Notes under the pieces: model-generated
Told to the model about the DNA's origin: nothing
The model's input: the letters and a program-made list of their open reading frames with translations, nothing else
Database searches by the model: none
Position numbers and translations under genes: made by a program
Source of the DNA: Anastatus disparis
Taxonomy: Eukaryota; Arthropoda; Insecta; Hymenoptera; Eupelmidae
DNA length: 64,000 nt
NCBI GenBank assembly: GCA_017163975.1
Contig: JAFFSR010000084.1
Location: 747,501-811,500 of the forward strand
Reading direction: 5' to 3'
Shown here: positions 56,299 to 64,000 of the stretch, piece by piece
Position numbering within the stretch: the first letter of the stretch is position 1
Layout of the letters: each line of letters opens with the position of its first letter

Positions 56299-56530
56299 AT
56301 GTGAGATCGGGTATTGGGAAAATTTAATTCTTTTGCACACAAGATCTCACGTAAGATAGATCAGGTATCGGAAAAAATTAATTTTTTTGCATATACGATC
56401 TCACATAAGATCTCACGTGAGATCGGGTATCAGGAAAAATGAAATTTCGCGGCACATAAGATCTCACATGAGATCTCATATGAGTTCTCATATGAGATCT
56501 CGTTTCATTTTCAATCGTGAGAGCTCGTGC
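56299..56530. repeat. Subterminal GAGATCTC array, copy 2 right
   Basis: Counterpart of 36400-36670 with the same spacers (GGTATC(A/G)GGAAAAA), ending near the CAGTAGGG terminus. Confidence 0.88.
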
Positions 56531-56548
56531 GATTTTTTCAGTAGGGGT

Positions 56549-57082
56549 ACACTTATTATTAATTCCATACCTAATTCATTATCTATGTAATAATGAAAAT
56601 AATAGTTAGACAAAAATCAACTTACAAAAAGCGATTTTGCAGTGTGCAAAATTTTTGCGCGCAAAGCACATGAGTGTTGCGCACGAAAAATGTTGCTACG
56701 CAACATGCGTGTTTGGTAGCCCTTTCAGGCTGCTGTAATAAGCTGCCATAAGTATACGCTATAAGATGTATCAATCTTAAAAGTCTTTGGAACTTGGCAA
56801 GATGAAATTATTTTTTATTTCTCATTTGCTTTGACCGATTTTCACTATTTATTAATGAATATACTTATAATTGATAATACTAAATATAATTATTACAATG
56901 TTCAGAAATCTTTCATCTTAAGTATTTTATATGTCGTATTTCAATTTTGTAACTCAATCCAAAATTATGTCTAATTTTGTCTATGTTCTGTGATTCAAAA
57001 AGAAAATAGAAAAGCAATAAGTTTTTATTATGCTCTAGAATTTATGTACTTTGATAGAATAGAAAAAAATTATAATAGTGAA
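56549..57082. other. Spacer with GC-rich palindromes
   Basis: Block 56630-56755 has TTTTTGCGCGCAAAG, GTTGCGCACG, GTTGCTACGCAAC and AGCCCTTTCAGGCT, each a small palindrome. The rest is AT-rich without a gene. Confidence 0.6.
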
Positions 57083-57226
57083 AAAATAGTATATTATGCG
57101 TCAAGGCCGCAAAACGTATAATTTTTGGCGAGTGCACGCTGAGGTGTCGAGCGTAACAAGGCCGCTTCAGCTGCACGAGCAAGAATGATACGTTTGTGGC
57201 CGTGACTGCATATACTATTTTTTTCC
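57083..57226. mobile_element. GC-rich mini-hairpin with ATAGTATA ends, second example
   Basis: Starts ATAGTATATTATGCGTC and ends GACTGCATATACTAT. The arms pair through GGCCGCAAAACGTAT, GCGAG and GCACG-like parts. Same size and same termini as 32064-32209 but different inner sequence. It is followed by another GC-rich stretch (57234-57265, GGAAGCTGGGGTGGAGCCCC). Confidence 0.7.
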
Positions 57227-57318
57227 CGAAGGCCGCTAAGCGGAAGCTGGGGTGGAGCCCCCCACCTATAAAAAAATAATTGATAATTCTTGAAATATAA
57301 GAAAATTTATGAAAAAAA

Positions 57319-57670
57319 TTCAATTATAAACAATAAATAACTAATAATCCTTAAAATACAATAAAAAGATACAAAAAAAAAATTCGATTATAAAAACCAC
57401 TAATAACTGTTAAAATATAACATTACAATTAAACAAAAATATAATAAAATATAAAATAAAACTAAACTATAAAAATTATAATTAAAAGATATTATTTAAA
57501 AAAAGAATGAAAAAGTTTTAAAAAAATAGGATGAAAAAATTCGATTATAAAAACAACTAATAATTGTTAAAATATAATATAAAAATTAAACAAAAATACA
57601 ACAAAATATAAAACGAAGATAAACTATAAAAATTATAATTAAAAAATACTATCTAAAAAATTAAAAAAAA
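57319..57670. repeat. ~158-bp AT-rich tandem repeat
   Basis: AATTCGATTATAAAAAC starts at 57382 and again at 57539 (spacing 157 bp), followed each time by CTAATAA and AATTAAACAAAAATA. A diverged partial unit precedes at 57319. Confidence 0.88.
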
Positions 57671-58024
57671 AGTTTTATCACGCGAAACTTGTAATTGTGT
57701 CTTTCTCTCGCTCTTTTCTTTTCTTTCATAATATACATATATTGAGTCCACGTTATTTGTTAACGCATATCCAGTATAGTATATGTAAGAAAAAGATAGC
57801 GATATTAAGGAAAGCGAGCAGTTCATTTAGTTCAATTCCAAGAATCAGCGACGTCGAGAATGTTTTTCTGCAAACTTTTATTAAAATAATACATTAAATA
57901 TGCACATTTTTTTGCGGCCTAGGACAAGAATACACTATTTTGTGCTCCGTATAGAGAACACAAAAATTTATTTTGCGGCCTAAGGACAAAAAAATATTAT
58001 ACTAATATCACAGTAATATTAAGT
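57671..58024. other. Unassigned spacer
   Basis: Includes a pyrimidine-rich CTTTCTCTCGCTC run (57702) and GCGGCCTA(A)GGACAA twice (57914 and 57976). A 66-codon frame at 57697-57897 is not recognisable. Confidence 0.4.
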
Positions 58025-58320
58025 ATAGAGAATGTTTGGGGAGACATTCGAAATTATAATAGAAACCACTCGAGTGTAAAGTATTTCTGAAAAATTCAAA
58101 TGGTAAAAAAATATTTGAAAAAGCCACTGTTAAAACAATTTTTTTTATTTATTATCATAATTAATAGGTTATAAGAAATACAAATAAATACATTCAAAAT
58201 CTGCTCTACTCATATGGATTTGTATTATAATTTTCTGAAGAAACCGATAAAAACTCAAAATCAAACCTTGGGGTAAAAGTGTTAGAATCTGAAAAAAACA
58301 TAATTTGAGTACATTGGTTT
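58025..58320. mobile_element. Decayed relative of the GGGGCCAGAT hairpin
   Basis: Matches the centre of 9482-10156: AATTATAATAGAAACCAC, TTCAAAATCTGCTC and GAAGAAACC with CAAACCTTG. The terminal ends are lost. Confidence 0.7.
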
Positions 58321-58340
58321 GATTTAAATTATCACCTTAA

Positions 58341-58730
58341 GAGGAAGCTGGATCTCTCTATCCTTTTCTAATTAAAAAATGTAAATTTTTGGGAAAACTA
58401 GTTATTATTGATAGAAATTAAGGGTTGTCCGCAACTTCTATAGTGAAAAACAATATTTTGTCTGATGAGAGCAAATTAATTTTATTGCTTTTTTTTCAAG
58501 TAAAGTTTGACATACTTACAAAATCCTAAATTAAGCTAGAGAATACGTTATTTAAGTATGTGAAACTTTACTTAAAAAAAAAGCAATAAAATTAATTTGC
58601 TCTCATCAGACAAAATATTGTTTTTCACTATAGAAGTTGCGGGCAACCCTTAATTTCTATCAATAATAACTAGTTTTCCCAAAAATGTACATTTTTCAAT
58701 TAGAAAAGGATAGAGAGATACAGCGTCCCC
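58341..58730. mobile_element. 390-bp TTAA-flanked hairpin
   Basis: TTAA at 58337-58340 and 58731-58734. Arms starting GAGGAAGCTGGATCTC and (reverse) GGGGACGCTGTATCTC pair almost perfectly over about 170 bp. Same TCTNTCCTTTTCTAATTA family as 8896 and 31632, but better preserved, so probably a younger insertion. Confidence 0.93.
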
Positions 58731-58969
58731 TTAATTATTTTTTTTTGTTTCAAATAAATTATTTTGATACTATTCTACCTATCTCACACCTAATTAAATC
58801 GGATTTATTGATAGCAATTCTCTGAAACAAATAAAAGGAGTAAATTCAATTTTTTCTGAAAATACAACTTTAAATCAAACAATTTCAGAACATAATTTTT
58901 TCCAACACAAAATAAGGCTTTGAAATTTGTCTTATTAATACTCTATAGAAACATAAAATTTATTTTATT

Positions 58970-60720
58970 TATCAATGTGCACTGAACTTTAAATGATATT
59001 AATTATTATTAACTATAAATTCACTTTGCACTTTATATTTAACTGGATTTAAAAAAATATCAATTCAAAATATTAATAGTTTCATTGTAACCTTTTACAG
59101 TTATAGTTACAAATCATATGATTGCAATCAAAATTGAAATCATTTGGTGAAAAATATTCAACCTAAATATTTTGAAAGCTTTTGTCAAAACATTGGCTTA
59201 TTGACACTTATCACTTGCACATTTTTACTTAACATGAATATTATTTGATTAATTTTACTCATATCTTTAATTGTATTTATATCCTCTCTACGCTTCAATA
59301 ACATTGTTCAAAATAAGTTCATATTAAACAATAAATTCTCTTTGCACTAAATTTAGTTAAGAAAAATACTAATTTAAAATATTTATTATTTACTTCAAAC
59401 TTTTTACAATTATGGTTATAAAATATATATTTGCAATTAAAATATATCTAAATACAATATTTTGAGAGCTATTGTCAAACATTAGCTTATATCCATTGTT
59501 ACGTCAAAACGTATCCTTATATATTATTTTTAACTTACAATTGTTAAAATATCTTTTTACTAACGTGATATTGATGAACTAATTAAACAGTCATCGAACA
59601 ATAAAAGAATGTGTTATCCTAAGCAGTAAAGTAACTTTAAGTTGATATTAAGCAACAAAATTCGTTGCTTCGAAATCACTAAATCATAAAACAAGCAAGA
59701 TCCACTTATTTTTTTAATGAAATCATGTCAAGATAAATCTTATAAAAGCCGACTAAAATTAACGACAGTCGGCACTACTCCAGGATCATCGTTGCTACTA
59801 AGTCGTAAATCCTGTAATTCAAATTTAAATTCAAATTCAAATTCAAATAAAGTTATTGTATTCAATATTAATTATTTTTACAAGTGTCAATAAATATCTC
59901 AAAGTTTCTTATATTCGACTCGAGTCTTATTTCAAATCGTGTCTATATCTATTCTTTGTCTGTCTGTATCCAGCCTTCATCTACTTGAATCAATCAAGGT
60001 AAGAATATTCAATTTATATATTCTCTATTCAAGTACTCTAAATAAATATTCTTCAATATATTTCAATTGTGAGATCGGTTTACTCAATTAAATATAGGTG
60101 GAGTTCAATTCACCACTAGATTATACATATATTTATCTTTCATAGTTATAATTTAATTATGAATTCAAATTCATATTTAAAATCTTACAAAAATATTCAA
60201 CATAATAAAATCATACACTTTTATTTAGTCCTGGTGAAAGCCAGGACTTAACACCATAATTAGCATTTGCACATTTTCACTTCACATTTAATTCAAGATT
60301 CAATTTAATTTATCATTTAATTTAACTTTAATTGTATCTTTGATTTTTTTTTGTATATCTAATCTATATTTCAACAAAACGTGTTTGGTTGATTTTTCTT
60401 TCAAAATTTACTTTGCACTTAATTGGATTTTTAAAAATACTGATTTAAAATATTACTGATTTACTTAAAACTTTTTACAGTTGTAGTTTCAACTGAAATT
60501 ATAATTTCAGTTAAAAAGTATCAAAACTAAATATTTTGAGAGCTTTTGTCTAAACATAGGGTTATATTCATACTTAGAATTTGTATATTTTCTCTTCACA
60601 TTCAACACTTACGAAACTTTAATTTTTTAATATGTCCAAATTCATTTACCTATATATCTGATTTTCATTCCAACAACACTTGTTAATAATAATTTTGCAA
60701 TCAATTATAAATTTACAAAA
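58970..60720. repeat. ~315-bp tandem repeat, about three units
   Basis: CTTTGCACTTAATTGGATTT-like starts occur at 59024, 59340 and 60411. The first spacing is 316 bp; the second is about 310 bp once the solo LTR and its CCAT copy are subtracted. Each unit also has ACTTTTTACAGTTATAGTT and a TTTTGAGAGCTTTTGTC phrase. Non-coding. Confidence 0.85.
59497..60253 (+). mobile_element. Solo LTR, 757 bp, CCAT target duplication
   Basis: Starts TGTTACG and ends TTAACA, flanked by CCAT at 59493-59496 and 60254-60257. It contains a TATA box (TTATAAAAGCC at about 59740), a CAGTCGGCACTACTCC start-like region and an AATAAA signal (59847-59852). It sits inside the second 315-bp unit and splits it cleanly. 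Solo LTRs arise by recombination between the two LTRs of a full element. TG..CA ends with a 4-bp duplication suit Ty3/gypsy or BEL elements. The end matches the LTR at 8635. Confidence 0.9.
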
Positions 60721-60746
60721 GATTGATTTGAAGTTATGAAAAAATA

Positions 60747-61224
60747 CATGACGCTGGATTTTCATATCTATAAATTATTTCAAACTTAAAATGGCTATAA
60801 CTCATGATCCTTAGGCTCTGTCACCCATCAAATTAAAAATTTCAAGTAAGCTATCATTATCTGTTGCGTTAACAAGGCTGTTAAATTACTTATGACTCTA
60901 AAACAACTCTGAAATCGAAAAAAATTTTATGTTTTTTCTTTTAAATTATCAGCACTTTGCACTTATATCTCAACTGGAAAGGTTTCAAAAAAGTTAATAA
61001 CACTTTCTTTAACTTTAGATTTAAGTATTCGAAAATAAAATTTAAAAGTTTGAATATCCATCCACGATTGGAACTTGGGATTATACAAAAAAAATATGCA
61101 GAAAAAATCACGCTTCAGAAATCCTTTTTACGAGTGACAGCACTTTCTAGCTCCATTTTTTTCCATTTATCAAAGTTTTTTCTGAAGTTCAGAACAAAAT
61201 ACTAGAAATCTAGAAAGCATCATG
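60747..61224. mobile_element. MULE-derived 478-bp MITE
   Basis: Starts CATGACGCTGGATTTTCAT and ends GCATCATG. The left half matches the outer right end of the MULE (40020-40297, inverted) and the right half matches the outer left end (16023-16200). It is thus the two MULE ends brought together without the gene, as expected of a non-autonomous derivative. An 82-codon frame in it is not a gene. No target duplication found. Confidence 0.8.
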
Positions 61225-61715
61225 TCAGATTTTCATACTTTGGAAAATAAGAGATATCCTAATATATATATTATTAATTAATATATATTAGGGGGCAAGC
61301 GCGCCAACCTCCATCTTGCTTTTATAACTTAAAAAAAATATTTAAGAATTTGCAATTTTTTTAATAACTTTTATATAAAATACTAAATAATATTAAGTAT
61401 TCAAAAGTTTTCTTGATGTAAATCTTCAATGATCTTTTAATGAATCTAATCATCTGTGAAGTCCTAGCTTTATACCAGAACAGAATTGATAATTAAATTT
61501 TGTGTGTTATGAGGGCTACGTGTATATGTTTTGTTATAATATTAAATAAAGAATAAAGTCAGTAATTGATTTATAAAAGTTTTAACAAATGTCAGTCTAG
61601 TAGTAAAAAGATTCTAAATTTAACGCTGTAATGTAAGTCCAAACATTTCTGACGATGACAGCGATGACAGCGGTGATATACTTTCAATAGTATAGAAAGA
61701 ATATAATATAAATTG
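61225..61715. other. AT-rich, no gene seen
   Basis: Contains GGGGGCAAGCGCGCCAACC at 61291-61309, a GC-rich island that resembles the CGCTTCGCTCGCCAACCCCC stretch at 61968-61987. Otherwise featureless. Confidence 0.45.
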
Positions 61716-61890
61716 ATCTAAAATGCAGCTGAAATTCAGCTGAAATCAAACCAAAATTTCCCTAAAATTGCTTAAAATTAATATAAATTTTAGCTAATTT
61801 TTAGTTAACTTTTAGGTAACTTCTAGCTTATTTTCAGCTAACTTTAAACTTAATTTTAGCTATATTCTAGCTAAATTCTAGCTAACTAAG
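61716..61890. repeat. TTTTAGCTAA short repeat field, left
   Basis: Irregular repeats of TTTTAGCTAA and ATTCAGCTGAAAT about every 10-20 bp. The same phrases return at 62390-62418 and 63091-63425. Confidence 0.8.
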
Positions 61891-61904
61891 GACAAATCGA
61901 ATTC

Positions 61905-62000
61905 TTATACACAGCGGGAGCGACAGCGGCGGCGGCGAAATCTTTTATAATATATACCCCCTGCTCGCTTCGCTCGCCAACCCCCTTTTGAATTTAATAC
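61905..62000. repeat. GC-rich block GACAGCGGCGGCGGCG
   Basis: GACAGCGGCGGCGGCGAAATC then TATAATATATACCCCC and GCTCGCTTCGCTCGCC. A partner GACAGCGGCAGCAGCGAAAA with TCTTTTATAGTATAA lies at 63462, so the region 61.9-63.5 kb may be one long repeat unit or an element with related ends. Confidence 0.65.
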
Positions 62001-62380
62001 ATAGATTTTATAATGTATATAATCCCTTGTAATAATTTTACATTCATATACTTATATACATTTATACATTTTTTTCATTTTAATTATTAACAATGTACAC
62101 ATAATATAAAATATAACATATGGTATAAATATTTATTTATACAGCGCATATTAGACGCTGTTATGGTCACCATCTCCGACCGATATTTCTTTCGCATTAT
62201 GCACCGAGAATCACTTCCTAACTTCTAAAGGCTTAATTCTTATTTCATTTATCTGGCATAAACAAATATTATCTTTTTTGTAAATTTCTAAAATCTTTTA
62301 TAATATAAAAAGAAAAATAAATCTTACGATAATTTAAATCAGATTGACCTAACTTATCAGATTTTGAGTGAAAAAATTAA
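62001..62380. other. AT-rich, no gene seen
   Basis: AT-rich sequence without recognisable coding or RNA content. Confidence 0.45.
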
Positions 62381-62418
62381 AATTTTAAATGAAATTCACA
62401 ATAAATTAGCTAAACTTA

Positions 62419-63090
62419 CAAGGAGAATACCCGGCCTTCGGGTAACGGATTTGGCTGAAACTGCAGAATATGATTTTTCGATGAAAAAAATTAAACCGTG
62501 TTTTTTCTTTTCTTTGAATAGGCCACATAGACGGAGATATAGATATTTTTTCGAAAATATAATAAAAAGGAGCATTTACAAGATCTTGAATAACTAAGCA
62601 GCTATGACTCTTACAAAAAAATATATAGAAAATAAAACAAAGTACAGATTGAATGCTTCAATTTGAACTTTGTTGAACTAAAAGAGCCTCTGTGGTTTAA
62701 AAGTTGTGCCTAATTAAAAATTACAACATAATTGTTAAATTTTCAGCACGTAACATATTATCAATTTTTACCGCTATTTTATTAGAATATTCTAATCACC
62801 TGTAACTTTTAAACCATAGAAGCCTTTTTGATGCAACTAAGCTTAAATTAAAGCATTGTATCTGTTCTTTATTTTATTATTCATACATTTTTTGTAAGAG
62901 TCTTAGTTGTTTGGTTATTCAAGATCTTATAAATGCTCTTTTTTATTATATTTTCGAAAAAATGTCTTTATTTTCGTCCATAAGGCCCATTCAAAAAAAA
63001 GAAAAAACTCGGGTTTATTTTTTTTCGTCAAAAAATCATATCCCGCAGTTTCAGTCAAATTCGTTTCCCGAAGGTCAAGTACTCTCCTTG
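62419..63090. mobile_element. 672-bp foldback element with CAAGGAG ends, TTA flanks
   Basis: The left arm has CAAGGAGAATACCCGG, CCTTCGGGTAACGGATTTGG and GAAACTGCAGAATATG. The right arm carries their inverse (CATATCCCGCAGTTTC, CCCGAAGGTC, CTCCTTG). TTA lies outside both ends (62416-62418 and 63091-63093). It interrupts the TTAGCTAAA repeat field. Arms of about 330 bp meet near 62755. Short frames follow only from the arms. Confidence 0.85.
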
Positions 63091-63425
63091 TTAGCTAAAA
63101 AATTAAATTTTTAGCTAAAATTCTCAATAAATCAGCTAAAATTAGTTAAAAAAATCTTATAATAATTAAAATCAAATTGACCTGATTTATCAGATTTTAA
63201 TTGAAAAATTAGAATTTTAGCTGAAATTCACAATAAATTAGTAAAAATTCTCAATAAATTAGCTAAACTTAGCTAAAAAATGAGATTTTTAGCTAAAATT
63301 TTCAATAAATCAGCTAAAATTAGCTAAAAAATGAAATTTTTAGCTAAAATTGTCAATAAATCAGCAAAAATTAGCTAAAAATGAAATTTTTAGCTAAAAT
63401 TCACAATAAATTAGCTAAATTTATC
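63091..63425. repeat. TTTTAGCTAA short repeat field, right
   Basis: At least four units of about 50-60 bp with TTTTTAGCTAAAATT, CTCAATAAATCAGC and TAAAATTAGC. It continues the field at 62390-62418 that the foldback element interrupts. Confidence 0.85.
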
Positions 63426-64000
63426 AGTATAAAGAAGGATTTAAGGTAAGGAGTTGAGAGACTGACAGCGGCAGCAGCGAAAATCTTTTATAGTATAAAG
63501 ATATATATATGGGTAATTCTTTCATACTTTTAAAAATCATGTTACTGCGTCATTTCTCCTAAATATGAGATAGCACATCTTGTTAGCAAATGTTCACTGA
63601 TTTATTGAGTTATTAGAAACTAATTTTGCTATATTTTTAATGATAATTAGACGTGTCATTTTATGGCGGATGGGGAAAAGAGGTTTTTTTTTTTAATTTA
63701 AATGTTACCGGGCCATGTAAAATGATAAATTATCGCTATAAAAAAAATGACTACTGCTTTTTTGATTTGAAATTCACACCAAAGCTTTATCTATACACAT
63801 ACTTTTGGAAAATCAAGAGCATGGGTGTGTGCCTGTTAACAAAAGTACTTTCTGAAAGGTTATTAAAATGTTACCAAAAATTTATATATTTTACTTTTTT
63901 CTGGAAAATACGATGCTGTAAAAAAGACTATTCAGCGGTGACATTTTAAACTACATCAAAAGGTAATATTTAGAATCACAAAGAGAAATTTTTTTATTAG
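63426..64000. other. AT-rich end of window, no convincing gene
   Basis: After the GACAGCGGCAGCAGCG block the sequence is AT-rich. A 98-codon frame (63653-63949) is rich in Phe, Tyr and Lys and matches nothing known. It may run on beyond the window, but I do not call it. Confidence 0.4.

Larger units (their letters stand above)
40842..56546. mobile_element. Giant inverted-repeat element, copy 2, 15.7 kb
   Basis: Left end CCCTACTGAAAAAAATGAC, right end TTTTTTCAGTAGGG. GT lies directly outside both ends (40840-40841 and 56547-56548), so the apparent duplication is GT rather than TA. The arms (40842-43160 and about 54720-56546) match those of copy 1. Insertions in this copy are the chimeric SINE (42537), a Ty1/copia element (43876-48592), a 2.8 kb element with GTAA ends (48657-51426) and a tRNA SINE (55853-56285). 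It lacks the CACTG and CCCTAG insertions of copy 1, which gives their empty sites. Confidence 0.85.

Noticed and set aside
55963..56342. 125-codon minus-strand frame
   Set aside because: It lies inside a tRNA-derived SINE with an exact 13-bp target duplication, so it is not a gene.
21785..56530. Frames with repeated RSHVRSHM peptides
   Set aside because: They are direct translations of the GAGATC palindrome arrays and appear on both strands.
60957..61205. 82-codon frame near 61 kb
   Set aside because: It lies in the MULE-derived MITE, whose homologous sequence at the MULE ends is not open.
63653..63949. 98-codon frame near the right edge
   Set aside because: Phe/Tyr/Lys-rich composition as expected of AT-rich DNA; no recognisable motif.

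Overview
The window looks like a piece of arthropod, most likely insect, nuclear DNA. It is very AT-rich, has spliced GT..AG introns, carries a half-tRNA-primed Ty1/copia element, LINE and SINE debris and many hairpin (foldback) DNA transposons. I see no intact host gene. Almost every coding signal belongs to a mobile element, and nearly all are broken. I cannot fix the insect order from the sequence.

Layout. 1-1498 is a polypurine GA satellite. 2135-3720 is a decayed, minus-strand copy of a conserved arthropod element-associated protein, split by a TTAA-flanked hairpin. 5.8-10.6 kb is a run of hairpin MITEs (TTA, 8-bp and TTAA target duplications) and an interrupted LTR. 10.6-13.8 kb is a dense AAGCTT-rich repeat field with a tRNA-Met-like sequence. 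16023-40297 is a Mutator-like element (MULE) with arms of about 1 kb. Its transposase gene is spliced and reads on into a DnaQ-like (DEDDh) exonuclease. That gene is cut twice: by a 0.9 kb MITE at 18177-19075 and by a 14.9 kb giant inverted-repeat element at 21771-36683. The giant element holds further nested insertions: a CACTG hairpin, a CCCTAG MITE, a GGGACG hairpin with a TTAA MITE inside it, TTAA and GC-rich hairpins, and a LINE 3' end.

40298-40455 and 42537-42680 are two copies of an unusual SINE that joins a tRNA-like A box to a 5S-rRNA-like region. 40842-56546 is a second copy of the giant element. It is interrupted by a degenerate Ty1/copia element (43876-48592, LTRs about 94% identical by eye), a 2.8 kb terminal-repeat insertion packed with GACGTC motifs, and a tRNA-derived SINE with a 13-bp target duplication. 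56.5-64 kb holds GC-rich mini-hairpins, tandem repeats of about 158 and 315 bp, a solo LTR inside the 315-bp array, another TTAA hairpin, a MULE-related MITE and a TTTTAGCTAA-rich repeat field.

The nesting gives an insertion order: MULE first, then the CCCT-ended elements, then elements inside them. The strongest leads are the transposase-exonuclease gene, the giant CCCTACTG element with its palindromic GAGATCTC arrays and a small conserved exon of unknown identity, the tRNA/5S chimeric SINE, and a shared terminal consensus that links three otherwise unrelated elements.
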